Shown piece after piece: positions 44,076 through 55,823 of a DNA stretch of 64,000 nt. The stretch is taken from positions 483,001 to 547,000 of the forward strand of contig JAQFVV010012416.1 of NCBI GenBank assembly GCA_028023455.1, written 5' to 3'. This DNA comes from Epiperipatus broadwayi. Lineage: Eukaryota; Onychophora; Udeonychophora; Euonychophora; Peripatidae. A program made the position numbers and the translations under genes. Below the pieces are notes generated by a model. That model worked only from the letters and a program-made list of their open reading frames with translations. It was not told the origin of the DNA and did no database searches. Every line of letters starts with the position of its first letter. The stretch's first letter is position 1.

Positions 44076-45918
44076 ATAAGTACTAAAATTAACGTTTATT
44101 TATATCTTTATCAAAATTTAGGCTTATAATGAAAGAATAAATAATCTCGTTTCTGAAATTCAAAAAAAAGCCTAAAACTAAAAAATATCAGATTAATGAT
44201 GTTTTATCCCCACTGTATGTAGATCAATATTATATATTGATCTTTTAAAAGAAAATTATATTTTGATTTACAAATTTTAATTTTTTATTCTACTCCACAG
44301 TTTATGCGCTTGTTTAAGTAAGTTTACATCACTGTTATAATCAGTAGAGATTTTTAAAATTAACTTTAATATGGGAGAAGATAAATCAAAGAAACTTATG
44401 ATGATAATGATGAACTGCAAGAGCATGGCATCTTTTCTGCTGCTGATAATGTCTGCACCATATTACAATCAATTTTTTTTTATATTTACATTCAACTTAT
44501 CAATACATATATTTGGGATTTTATTCTTTACCTAAGAGTAGTTACTTACCCATAACTAACTACTATTTGATGGCAGTTTAAAAGAAAATTCATAAGCCTG
44601 TTTGTGAACAGAAATATTTTAAAGTTCATTTGGTCTGGATAAGAACTCAAAGTGTCCATAAGAGGCAGATGCACTAACAACTTCATTCTTATTATTATTT
44701 GCATCGTATTTAGCTTCCGAATGTCTATGCTTAATGATTTCAGAAATCAAGATGGATTTTGTTTGCTTCTAATTAAAGATGGTTAAAGCCTACTAAAATG
44801 ATTGCAATCAATGGATTTTTCAGTTGGACAATTTACTACCAAATAACCAAGATTTATAGAACAAATTTGACAATATTTAACAAATATAGTGTAAGAAGTT
44901 TTAATGTTTTTAATAGGCATTTTTTAGTTTTTTAATGATGACTCTTTATATATACTTAAATAGATTTCTTAACAAATTTATAGATAGGTGCTTTATTTTG
45001 CCAATAACTATAAGGTTAGAGCCTGCCAAATTGTAACAAATTTTGTATCAGTTATTAGATAAAATTTTGTATTCATGCATTTACACAATGTTTTACAAAC
45101 TAGTAAACAATAGTCAATTTTTTTTACTGGAAAGCAATGAACTACATCCCACAGTATCTTTAAAATTAATGTTATCAAAAGCATTTAACATGTATGAAAG
45201 GCTCAGTCATAGAATCTACAGAAGCATAGACAAAGCATGGATTAATGTAAAATAATGGATTCTGGTGATCAAGTTCCATGGACTCTTACTTCCAGTGGTC
45301 AAATAGTTTGAACATATTTCCTAATTTTCCTAAATATATTCGATGCAAAGTTCTAAGCAAAACTCAATGATTTTTTTAAAGCTTAAGTTAATGTAAATGC
45401 TTATATTTTATGAATTTTAACGTAATCAGAATCACAAATTGAAATGAATATATAGTTAAGTATCCTTGCATGAGTAAAACAATATGAACCATTTGGTTTC
45501 TGGAAAAAATAAAGTAATTTGTAATAATAATATTTGTTTTAATCACTAAAATCTATATGATACAAACTCTTTTTCAGTAAATGTTATTTTTCTGGAATGA
45601 AATAGCCATCTTTGGAGCCTATTATTATTTGAATATATACAAACTTTTAATACAGAAATTGAAACTTGATCAGTACAAAGCAGTGAACTATATGCTTACT
45701 AGGAGTGCCAGTATTGCCCAATTATACTTGATATATTTGTAACTTTTTTGAAATACTGAATTTATTCAAGTTAGATGTTGCATCTATCAAAACAAACCAT
45801 GCAGTCATATCATCAAATTCATTGCAACTATATTTGTAAAAATGAAATTGTTTGAATTTTAGAAATTAAATCCTCACTGTATTCTGATTTCAGAATAGTC
45901 AGTGTTTTAATAGTCTTT
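44076..45918. other. AT-rich stretch, nothing recognised
   Basis: No domain, palindrome or shared repeat. The 70-codon frame at 45043-45255 is not recognisable. Confidence 0.4.
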
Positions 45919-46042
45919 CAGGAAATTGAATTAACAATTATTGCATAAAAATAATTATAATCTCATGCACACTATCTGACAGGAAATTGAATTAACAATT
46001 ATTGCATAAAAATAATTATAATCTCATGCACACTATCTGACA
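45919..46042. repeat. Exact tandem duplication, ~62-bp unit
   Basis: The unit from 'caggaaattgaattaacaat' to 'cacactatctga' occurs twice back to back with no difference that I can see. It is a very recent duplication or an assembly duplication. Confidence 0.92.
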
Positions 46043-46084
46043 ATATTTTCCTTGGATAAATATATTAATAGTCATTATTAATCA

Positions 46085-46195
46085 TTTATTGCTATGAATA
46101 TGAGGCAACTCGCTCGAAAGCGCTAAGCTGCTGATTATTTTATAGTCTTATAATTTGTACTCTTTATAGCTTCTCTCTCCAGCGCTTCACACGCC
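46085..46195. repeat. Arm of the 'gcgctttcg' fold-back family
   Basis: 'gctatgaatatgagg' and 'tcgaaagcgctaag' match the core of 16066-16371. One arm only. Confidence 0.6.
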
Positions 46196-46487
46196 CCTAA
46201 TTTTATTTTATTATAAGCTAAAGATTATATATTATATTTAGTTCAATTATAAACTTTGCATTTAAGTAAAAATTGATACATTTTTCTTATTAAATACAAT
46301 CATATGGTACCATTGATTCAACATCATCTTTTTCTTTTTTCCTATTTATATTATTAAAACGTTTATTTCCTCACACACATCTTAATTGTATGAATAAAGG
46401 CATTCTGAAAAGGATAAATTATCATAATTTTCAATATAAAATGCATAACGATAGTTTTTAAAATTGAAATAAATACTTTCAATTCCA

Positions 46488-46620
46488 AACAGGCAAAACT
46501 CTCCATACAGTAATGCCACTCAGTGCAAGCCAGAGTAATCAACAGATGCAAGTTGCGCCTGTTTTAACAGCTTGAGCAAGGATAAAAAATAGTGAGCACG
46601 TGATGTTTAGTGGTTGACTT
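46488..46620. repeat. Family A, short deleted copy
   Basis: 'aaacaggcaaaactctccat' and 'gccactcagtgcaagccaga' jump to 'gcctgttttaacagcttgag' and the flank 'aaaatagtgagcacgtgatg'. Outer ends are preserved and the centre is lost. Confidence 0.82.
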
Positions 46621-47869
46621 TCCATTTCACAGTATTCTAATATGAATCTTCCCATTCAATCATAAAAAGAGTGGAATTTTAATTAAGTGAAATGATTTTT
46701 TTAAACGATTTTTTTAAATAAAGCAAAGCAATTTTAAATGTTTCATAAATATTGACGTATTTACCTTTTCTATATGCTTTAATTCAAATTTAAAAACAAG
46801 GTTCTTTTATGGACAAATAATCGAATCATTCCAATGCACATTAAAAATATGATTGGTAACATCAGTTGCTTGCAAACATTTACGTAATGATAGTTTTAGA
46901 GGTTTTTTAAAAGTTTGTTTTACTCTCTGTTCTAGATGAAAATTCCAAACTGACTTATAACATAACCAAGCTTCAACTGTGCAGATTTTAATAACTAAGT
47001 TATTATTAATATGGCAAGTTAAATGTGACAATCAGTAGTCTATAAAGTATTATATATGTGATTGCAATTACCTAACTCATATTGGTTTTACAATCATTCT
47101 ACAATTCAGCGAAAGTTGTTCATCTTTTTTATGAGTTCTGGAGATAGGTTAGTCCTACTTGTTTATGAGTATCTGCTAATGAAAGTATCCATACCATCCT
47201 CACAAATATATATTCGACGCATGTAGACTGATGTGTACAGGGAACTAGATTTTACCTAAGCCAATACACTCATTAAATTATTTTAGAAATAACACACAAA
47301 GGAAGTTTTAAACTTAATGAGTTTATTACTCGGAATATATAATGTTAGTAAATTGTTAACGGCTTGCTAATTATTTTACTCTGTTAACTCTTCCTGTTAA
47401 CTTTTCACTATAATGCTCTCTTCAGTATATTGCACTGCTCAGGCCATGTTTTGCAAGCACCATATTACTTACACACACATTGAATTGCTCTCTACTGCTC
47501 TCCGACTTTTCTCTGTATTGTTCTGAAAAGTCAGCAATGTTTCCGTCCTCTAATTTGCATGAATAGGTTAATTATTAACTTCTTGTAAATTAGCATATTT
47601 AGACTATTTTTATATTTGTATAATTTTTTATATTATGCATAGTATCTTTTTTCTAAAGTGAATCTTTAATGTCTTTTATATTGACTAATTTTACACACAC
47701 ATTTGCAACCTTATTTTTTTAATACAGTTTTTAGTCAATATATTACATGTGTATATAGAGAAAAACTTAAAGCATATGCAATCATATTCTCAATATAAAA
47801 TGGAAAAGCGAATGGGCCATTTAAGTTACAAATTATATTTTAAATGCAAGTATGCTGTTTACACTGAAC
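46621..47869. other. AT-rich stretch, nothing recognised
   Basis: No supported feature. 47390-47530 is richer in C and G with repeated 'gctctc', without coding potential. Confidence 0.4.
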
Positions 47870-48645
47870 TTAATGTAATTAGAAGATATTTGAACTCAGT
47901 CTATCAAGCTCCCTATAGCTATCCATTTCATCTTATACAACAGATACGCATGACCACATACATTTGAAAAAGATAAATGATCTCTAATATTTGTATTATC
48001 TTATTTAACATCATAATTGTATTGTCTTAACACAATGAAAAAAACAAAATAATAAAGTATTGGTCATTTCCCACAGGAAAGGTAAAATCGAAAGAGCATA
48101 ATAAGCCGTCTTATTTGGAATAAAATAAATTAATTGTTTATATCTTGAAATATACCACGATATAGGGCAACTCTCCAATTTTTTTTTAATAAATCAAATC
48201 ACATAATAAAAATTGAGCACTCATTATATATGTGTGTGTTAGAGATTATGATATGGTTCAACTGATGAGTGCATGTTCAGCACGAAATACGAATATTGGA
48301 GATCAGTTATCTTTTTCACATGTGTGTGGGCATGCGTATCGGTTGTATAAGTTGGAGTGGATAGCTGTAGGGAGCTTGGGAGTCTGAGTTTAAATCCCTT
48401 CTAATTAAATTATATAAATATAATTCAGAAAATTGTGTGATTTGATTTATTAATAGAAACTTGAAGAGTTGCCGTATCGTGGTATATTTCAAGATATAAA
48501 CAATTATTTTATTTTATTCTAAATAAGACGGCTTATGCTCTTTCGATTTTATCTTTCCTGTGGGAAATGACTAATATTAACTTTATTATTTTGTTTTTTC
48601 ATTATGCTAAGACTTAATACAATTATGATGTTAAATAAGATAAAT
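47870..48645. repeat. Interleaved inverted repeats: family B arms and an unrelated ~210-bp palindrome
   Basis: 47877-47995 is a family B left arm. 47998-48205 is an arm X ('tttcccacaggaaaggtaaa', 'cataataagccgtcttattt'). 48206-48425 is a family B right arm ending 'tctgagtttaaatccc'. 48430-48645 is X inverted ('aaataagacggcttatgctc', 'tttcctgtgggaaatga'). The order is B, X, B', X', so the two palindromes are interlocked rather than nested. Non-coding. Confidence 0.85.
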
Positions 48646-49194
48646 AAATAATTCAATTATAATAATGTTCATTTGATTTCTAAAGAATTGTTGACGTAAG
48701 TCTCCTTAATATTCCATCATCTGCTGATTCAGCGAGTCGTTACGTGAATTACAATTCTCTATTTAACAAAGATACACAGCTGTTTTCCTGAAAAAAAGAA
48801 ACTTAATATTAAATTATCCGGATGCTATTTTATCATTCATAAAGAATCAAGAAAGTTATTAAGAAATTAAAATTTGCTTAATTTTTGCAAAAATTCATTA
48901 ATTTCCCAATTTCACTTTGGATAATTAATATCCGCACAATTACTATATATAATAATACATTTACTAATACTGTTGTAAAACACTTTCATTATCGTAATAA
49001 TCTATTAAAAAAAGTTTTAAATATTAGTCTTAATTCTATAATAGTTAATTAAGAAAATTTTACTACGGGCTTTAATTCTCATATCCACACACATATAAAT
49101 ACTAATATTAAAAAACGAAGTAACTATTTTTATTTTATAAATAAATTGCCAACATTATAAGCAATAAATAGATGTGGATATTTTAAATCCAGAA

Positions 49195-49197
<3 letters not shown>
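48646..49197. other. AT-rich stretch, nothing recognised
   Basis: No supported feature. Confidence 0.4.

Positions 49198-49252
<55 letters not shown>
49198..49252. repeat. (GA)n microsatellite
   Basis: About 27 uninterrupted GA units, with more GA-rich sequence to 49290. Frames translated through it (Glu-Arg or Leu-Ser repeats) are artefacts. Confidence 0.97.
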
Positions 49253-49256
<4 letters not shown>

Positions 49257-50544
49257 CGACAAGAATATAAACAATTTAAAGAGAGAGAGAAAGAGAGAAG
49301 CGTGTTTGCGCTGGCACAAAATGTCACAGATAGGAGAGAGAGATGATCGATGGCATGAGAATGTCATAATGTGACACCCTTAGTAACTTAAGAAACTGAG
49401 GACATAAAAATAAAAGAAAATGAAAAGACAATGAGAGAAAAAAAAACATTAATAATGAAGGATTAATTTAAAAACTCACTGATATACAATATATATATTC
49501 ACAACACAATTATAAAAATAATAAATACTGATTTGTTGCAAATTGCTTCCTTTAAGGAAAATAAATTATAAATTTGCAGTTCACTTGAAGTAGAGTGGAG
49601 CAACAATGGATCTTACACTAGTTGCCTCATATCTTATTGCAAAAGCAATAAGGCACACACACGGCTGAACAGGAAGCTACAAAATACTAAACCTGACATA
49701 AAGCTAGTTGCCATGATATAGATGGAAGTATCACCAGACTTGGAAGCAAGGCAAACTACTATCATAGTACAGCTGGACTTGTTAGGCACATCTAGAAGGG
49801 CACCTGAAGTCTCTTGCTTTAATAGTTGCATGGCAATTAGATAGTATTCCTAGCCAACAGCATCTTGGAAATGGTATATCAAATGTTCATGTTAATATTT
49901 ATTGCATATATGTACTTAATACAATATTTAACGGTATTGTGCAGGTCTGTCTTTATACTATCGCATATAAACACAACAAACCATGATCTATGAACCTTGA
50001 GCTCTGGAGTTAGCATTCTAGCAATGCACTAACCGTACATTTATATACTGTGTATATTACAATGAGCACACACACACTCATATACTATATCAGTATTTTT
50101 TTTATTTTATATAGTTTAATAAAAATCACTTCTATATATCTAAATAATCTAGAAGCATTAATTGGATATCAGTTAAATTTATTTATATAAAAAATTCAAA
50201 ATAACTTTGAATGAAACGAAAATATTTGATAAATTTGAATAGCCATGATACCATTAATTGTAGAGCAACGTAGAAAGTGGGAAAAATGTCATTGTATACT
50301 ACATTTAAGACTATTAATAATTCAAAAAAGTTGTAAGAATCATAAAAAAAATCCTTAAGTCATTCTACAAATTTAATGTTATCCCCAGATACATATAAAT
50401 TCTCGGTTATATCATACACTTATAAACGGTTATATCATAAACTTATAAACTATCACACGACCTATCACATGACTCCAGCTTACATATTGTTGTTATGACA
50501 GTGTGCTCTTTCCCTTCTATACCCCACTTATTGCAAGTTATAAT
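49253..50544. other. Unassigned, with a tRNA-like remnant on the minus strand at 49985-50042
   Basis: The reverse complement of 49985-50042 has 'cggttagtgcattgctagaa' (box-A-like) and 'aaggttcatagatc' (box-B-like), about 35 bases apart. This is consistent with an old tRNA-derived SINE. 49590-49850 is less AT-rich but unrecognised. Confidence 0.35.
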
Positions 50545-50945
50545 AAGTAATGATAGATGCCAGCCAGATGGCACTACTTAATAAATCTCTATCATGTGCA
50601 TCCTATTCAAAATCCCCAAACTAGTTTCAAACTTATGACTTTCATCAGTGAGAAGTTTTGGACCTTGAAACAGTGCAACGATCTCTAGGACTTAGAGTAA
50701 AAACATTTATATAATTTTCAGTCCGGGCTGATAGTTTTGTAGTATAATATAAATGTAAATGATAGGCATTAGAAGACAAATGCATTAGATTCTAAAATTC
50801 CAGGTGCATTGTTTTAAGATCCAAAGCTTTCTAATTGATGAAATCTATAAGCATGAAACTATTTGGAGATTTTGAATAGGATATGACAGGATAGAAATTT
50901 ATTAAGCACTATCACCAGGTAACTGCCATTACTTACTAAAACTTA
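50545..50945. repeat. Family A, diverged full-length copy
   Basis: Both halves can be followed ('ccaaactagtttcaaactta', 'atcagtgagaag' and inverted 'tgatgaaatctataagc', 'gaaactatttgg'). The centre is near 50700-50760. It is much more diverged than 7307-7682, so the family has been active over a long time. Confidence 0.65.
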
Positions 50946-52127
50946 CAGTATGTGGCATACAAAAGATGAAAAGGTATGCTGCTATATCATAAACTTCTTG
51001 ATTTCATGGTTAAAATTAGATATTTTACAAACAGGATTTTACTAATGATTATTCAATCCGGAAATAACCATCCTAGTTGCTCAATTATCCACTTTTTTAC
51101 TATGTATTCAACTTATCTTTAATTACTTTTGTTAATCTTTATAATAAGATTCAAATACATTTTCAACTTGCTTTTTGGAAAACACTTTTATGTTACCTGC
51201 AAGTTGCTTTGCTTTTGAATTTGAAATCCACTATTAAGTTTTTATTTTTAAGTGCAAGGATTTTTTTTCAAATATGTTTAACATTAAGTCACTCTTTCCT
51301 CACTCATCTGGACTCTTTAAATTATTTTTTAAGTTTTATTTGTTTTAGTAGATTCTAAATGATTTTAATAATTATTATTTCTATTTTTCTTACTTTTTGG
51401 GGGAAGTTATTAAATGATTTAAATCTATTAAATTTTATGTAAGCATTATTATACTTTTATTCAAATCTATTTTTAAACTAGATTAATTTAGTTTTAAAAT
51501 TCCTTGCTTGCAGGTGCTAAGTAATGATATTATTTAATAAATGTTAAATGACTTCTGGTAATATTTAGTTATTTTGAGATTTTATATTTAAAAACTTTTA
51601 AAAATACAGAATATACCCCCTCTCTCTCTCTCTTTTTCCCTCTTTCGCTCTCCCCCCCCTCCTTCTCTCTCTCCTTCTCTCCCCCTCCACACTCTCTCAT
51701 CCTGAAATTTCCAATAATTATTAAAAATACATTAAACAATTTTTTAAAATGTCAAAATACGATAAATCCCCACTTCTTTTTATCCACAGATTCACTTTCA
51801 TTGTTTTCCACTTATAAAAAAATTAAATAAAAAATGTTAAAGATTTATAAATTTAAATTCATAATTCTTGTGAGCATGCCCACCTGTATATCATCATTAA
51901 CTATTTCTTGATTATCTGTTTTCTTATCTGATGCATTCAGTTATGTGATTGCGTTCTCTCTTTTTATTTATTATTCTATTGATTTTATTTTTCTAATATT
52001 ATTCTATTTTTTGATTAATTATTGTTCATGTAACATGTATATTTTAAAACTTAAAGTGTATGTAAGTGTGTGTATATTTGTTAAACATGTACTTTATTAA
52101 TGGTTTTGGGAATTTTGCTATACGTCT
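50946..52127. other. AT-rich stretch with a CT-rich tract (51617-51705)
   Basis: The tract is an imperfect (CT)n/(C)n polypyrimidine run with a C homopolymer. The 93-codon hydrophobic frame at 51077-51358 is T-rich and looks like chance. Confidence 0.5.
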
Positions 52128-52200
52128 TTAACTCTCCATACAGTAGTGCCACTCAGTGCAAACCAGAGTAAAAATGGTGATCATGTGATAAGTGGTGGTT
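52128..52200. repeat. Family A, minimal remnant
   Basis: 'ctccatacagtagtgccact' and 'cagtgcaaaccagagta' are fused directly to the outer flank 'atggtgatcatgtgat'. Confidence 0.75.
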
Positions 52201-52894
52201 TAATTTTTTGGATTGTTGAGATATTAATTAAAGCCAATCAATGTATTTACAGAGTCAAAATTATTTTAATAAATATTTTCACATTTGTTATTTATTAATC
52301 TTTGAATTGTCTTATTTATTACTCGAATATGCTCAAAATGTATTTCTAATTTCTAACAACTGACTTCATTGAGCAAATTATAGACTTATTTTCTTTTGAA
52401 AAAAAAAATAGGAAGCACCGATAGAAAGATATTAGACCTACTTTAAATCATTTTTCTCACAAATTAAAATAATAATTTAGATTTAGACAGAGATAAAGGA
52501 GAAATTTAAAATGATCGTTATATATTAGATTTAAAATTAATGGATTTTTTGTTGTTGTTGAGAATACATAAATCCGTAAAAGCAGTGATGCTTGATTTCT
52601 ATTGTTTAAACTTATAAAAATAAGGATAATGATAAATTAATTTTATTAGCGCAGTATCAGATCGTATTTCTATTTAGAAGTTAATAAATCTTCTTCACGT
52701 GCTCCGTGTCCATAATCAGCAATGTTAAATGCAAGGGTACTCTCCTTCCAGCAACAAGATAACAATAATTACTATGAAGTGTCACTGTTATGCATGATAT
52801 ATCCAAGAATTTCCTAGAATAGATTGGGTTCAAATATTAATGAATGGTTACTAAAAGCTTAGTAAACTTTTAGAAAATTAAGCTCCACAGATGT
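52201..52894. other. AT-rich stretch, nothing recognised
   Basis: Parts after about 52680 may be older sequence of the RT fragment that follows. Confidence 0.35.
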
Positions 52895-53215
52895 GTGTGT
52901 GGGAAGAGGGAAGTGCCAGTTGAATGCAAAAATATATCATTAGCAATGGTATTATTTATACAGTACTTTTATTGATTTACTTAAAGCATTTGATTGAGTA
53001 AATCAAAAAGTTTAGTAGCTAATTGTTTACCAAAGTTTATTCATATTGTGCAGATTTTATGCACTGGTAAAAAAAGCAGTAATACTCATGGCAGATAATC
53101 TGAACTATATAAAATGAAAACTGGCATCAAACAGGATTGTGCATTGACTTCTATGACGATGATAACACATTCATTATTTTAGTTGCAAGAAATGTTTATA
53201 CGTCTTAAACTTTAG
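52895..53215 (+). pseudogene. LINE reverse transcriptase fragment, third family (RTE/CR1-like)
   Basis: Read across frame changes: 'RGKCQLNAKIYH' (as QEKCREQN..LY), 'FIDLLKAFD*VNQK' (the FIDL.KAFD.VNR catalytic motif, near 52975-53015) and 'KTGIKQDCALTS' (the GV.QGC.L.P motif, near 53118-53153). The style differs from LINE-alpha and LINE-beta and resembles the common invertebrate 'FIDLTKAFDTVN' elements. The ~320-bp remnant carries multiple stops. Confidence 0.6.
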
Positions 53216-53627
53216 GTAAAATAAAATATAATTAATATGGATTTTTTTTTTGCTTTTGCTATTATATCATATCATGACCCTTGAAAAGATTTTATATTAA
53301 TTAGGCTACACAACTCTCAGTGGTTATTATCATCATAGTAGAATACACAAATCTCTTCTTCTGCGAATATATATTATAACCTTATGGTTGGGTTCAATGT
53401 TTGTCAAGCTCTATTTAAATAGACAATTGTATAAAATTTTAATTTTTAATTAATAATAACTATTCAATGTTAAATAGGTGTATTACATAGGTGGTGTGTT
53501 TTTGAGAGTGATAAAGAATTGTATTGTTCAAGATGTGTTCTAGGCCCTCTGCCAGGTTGTGTATGAGATTTTTTATATGCAGTCTGTCAGATGGACTAAT
53601 TTCAATAGTATCAGAATAATAATTTAT
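53216..53627. other. Unassigned spacer
   Basis: 53495-53600 is less AT-rich ('tgttctaggccctctgccag') and may belong to a repeat that I cannot name. Confidence 0.35.
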
Positions 53628-53637
53628 TAATGTTATT

Positions 53638-54042
53638 ATGGATATAGAAAAGATGTTAGATGTGAAGGGCAGAGTGATAGCAAACATGAAAGCATATAAT
53701 AATGGGAATATTAGATTTACAGAAAGTGAAGTGAATGAGGCAGGTAAAAAATTGAAAAAAGGAAAGGCAAGAGATTTGGATGGATGCACAGCAGAAATAG
53801 TAATAAATTTGGGACATAGAGCAAAATTAAAATTATTATCATGTTTTAATAAGATGGCACAGAAGAAAGTTTTTCCAGGTAATTGGAATAATACAAGACT
53901 AAGGCTACTATTTAAAGTAAAGGGTAAGAATCTTAAAAAGTTAAACAATTATAGACTGATAGCCATAACATCAGTGCTATATAAAGTTTTTTCATATATG
54001 GTGGCTGGAGAGTTTGCAAAATGTATGGAAGAAAATAATATC
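53638..54042 (+). pseudogene. LINE-alpha RT finger region
   Basis: 'ESEVNEAGKKLKKGKARDLD', 'FPGNWNNTRLRLLFKVKGK' and 'NNYRLIAITSVLYKVFSYMV' match 1236-1598 of copy 1. The usual NYRPI is NYRLI. The frame stays open until the homopolymer block. Confidence 0.85.
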
Positions 54043-54168
54043 CCTTTTTTTTTTTCTTTTTCATTTTTTTTTTATTTTTTTTTTTAATTTTTTTCCCCTT
54101 TTTCCTTTTTTATGAAACCCCCCCCCCCTTTCCCCCCCCGGAAGCATTTTGAAACCCCCCCCTCTTAG
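54043..54168. other. T/C homopolymer block, probable assembly artefact
   Basis: Runs of T broken by single C or A, then runs of C ('ccccccccccttt'-like) and 'ggaagcattttgaaaccc'. Copy 1 reads straight across this point ('gagaataatgtaat|gggggaaatg'), so the block is an addition specific to this copy. It has no target duplication, A-tail or coding sense. Confidence 0.75.
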
Positions 54169-54640
54169 TAGGAGAAATGTAAGGCAGTTTTCAATCAGAT
54201 AGGTGTATAGGAGATAGTTTATTTGTAGTTACACAACTTATGGATATGAGTAGGAATACAGATAGACAGTTATGTATGGCTTTTATAGATATAGAGAAGA
54301 TGTATGATAGAGTAAATAGAAATAGATTATGGGTAAGTTTAGTAAATTTGGAAATGAATGGAGATTTAGTGGATATTATTAAGAGATTATATATGAAAAT
54401 AATTACTATACATATCAGTTAGGGAATATAGAATCAGTTAAAGTTAAAAATGGGATGGGACTAAGGCAAGGATGCCCTATGTCATCTCTTTTGTTTTTGT
54501 TGTATTTGAAAGAAATGGAAAGAGCAATAGAAAAACTAGGAGTAGGGGTAGAGTTACCATTAATAGGTGGCAAGGGACTATATACATTGTTGGGTCTTTT
54601 ATTTGCAAATGATGTTTTTTTGTGAGCAGAAAGAAGGGAT
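54169..54640 (+). pseudogene. LINE-alpha RT palm
   Basis: 'AFIDIEKMYDRVNRNRLW' (54240-54422) is the first catalytic Asp motif. 'GLRQGCPMSSLLFLLYLKEM' (about 54457-54516) is the RQGCP.SP.LF motif. 'LFANDVFL' at 54600-54623 is the catalytic [FY]ADD box with Asn for the first Asp, followed by TGA. So this RT is dead at the active site. A frameshift lies near 54420. Confidence 0.85.
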
Positions 54641-55330
54641 GATATGGAAGTTATGCTGAGGACATGCACAAAAGTGGGTGAAGAGATGAGGATTAAATTT
54701 AGTGAAGAAAAATCAAAAGTAATGATGATTAATAGGAAAAGTGAAGACGGGGAATTTTTATTGGAAGGTATACATTTAAGTGTGGTTAATAAATATAACT
54801 ATTTGGGAATCATCTTAAATAATCATAGAAATTGCTTGGATGAATGGGAGAAAAAAATTGATAAATAAAGCAAAGAAAAGAAATGGATTGATAAAGAAAT
54901 TAACAGTGTTTTCATATAATAAGTATGATGCAGCTAGAATTGTATGGAAGGGAGTGGTAGTAACAGGTTTAACATATGGTAATGACATGTTATATGTTAG
55001 TAAAGGGTTATTAGATTACTTAGAAGAAGTACAAAGAGAAGTAGGAAGATATGCATTAGATGCAGATGTGTGGATGGCAAAGGAGGCCATTCAAAGAGAA
55101 ATGGGATGGTCGGGTTTTTATATAAAAGATGCAAAAAGCAAAATAAAATGTTCAGTAGATTACAGTTGATGGATAATAAAAGAATAGCCAAAATAGTATT
55201 CAATTGGGTTATGAATAATGGGAAGACAACAAGATGGGTAAGAAAGGTAATGCGATATGCAGAAGATTTGGATAAAGTGTTAGAAGTATTGTTGAGTGTT
55301 ATAGTGTTAAGGAATGGAATACAAGAATAG
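54641..55330 (+). pseudogene. LINE-alpha RT thumb and C-terminal region
   Basis: 'MRIKFSEEKSKVMMINR' followed by 'KYNYLGIILNN' is the typical thumb (..K..VM........YLG..L). The region 'KKLTVFSYNKYDAARIVWKG' to 'AKEAIQREMGWSGFYIKD' equals 248-568 of copy 1. Three overlapping frames show at least two frameshifts. Confidence 0.82.
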
Positions 55331-55685
55331 ATGCATTAATAAAAATAAGGAATTTGAGAGATGGAGAACTAGTATGGAGAGTAAAAAAGTTTATATATAT
55401 ATAAGTAAACAGAATATTGAGGGCGAGTTAATTTATGATAGCAAAGAACATAGTTTACTTTTTAAGGCTCGAATGGGATTATTAGCAACAAAGGAATATA
55501 CACATAAATGGGAAAATGTGGGCGATTTAGTCTGCAAGTTGTGTAAGGTAGGCATAGAAAATATTAGGCATCTGTTAATTGAATATAAATGCCTGAAAGC
55601 AGAAAGGATACAAATAATGAAGTTGTGGAAAAATAAATATAAACAAATTGATTATACAGAAAGTGGGTTATTGGTTTTGTGCTGA
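55314..55685 (+). pseudogene. LINE-alpha C-terminal zinc-finger region
   Basis: 'GELIYDSKEHSLLFKARMGL' leads to 'GDLVCKLCKVGIENIRHLLI' and 'EYKC'. This is the CX2C...H...C finger found at the end of many I/Jockey-like ORF2 proteins. The residue at the expected last ligand is Tyr, with a Cys two residues later, so binding may be lost or shifted. The stop after 'GLLVLC' is followed by ~135 bases of 3' untranslated region. Confidence 0.75.
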
Positions 55686-55823
55686 GTTTGGGAAAAGATA
55701 AGGGGGATTTAGATATAAAGGCATGGAATTGATAAAGATTATGTTTTAGAAATGGGATGGAGCAGGAAGAGAATAATATGGGGAAACATAGGGCAGGGGC
55801 CCCCTAGTGCATCACATCACATC

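Larger units (their letters stand above)
53628..55823 (+). mobile_element. LINE-alpha copy 2, 5'-truncated, with 3' tail
   Basis: Begins within the RT fingers (aligned to base ~1620 of copy 1), continues through palm, thumb and C-terminal region, and ends with a 3' untranslated region and a pentanucleotide-like tail, 'tgcatcacatcacatcacat'. It lacks the endonuclease. Relative to copy 1 it has an insertion at 54043-54168 and a ~45-bp deletion near 55285. Frames are broken many times. The family can be defined from copies 1 and 2 together. Confidence 0.88.

Noticed and set aside
49130-49374. Open frames of Glu-Arg or Leu-Ser repeats
   Set aside because: Translated (GA)n microsatellite in both strands.
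51077-51358. Hydrophobic membrane-protein frame
   Set aside because: T-rich DNA gives Phe/Leu-rich frames by chance; no start context or homologue.
53460-53948. 162-codon minus-strand frame
   Set aside because: Antisense of the LINE-alpha RT fingers; no domain in this orientation.
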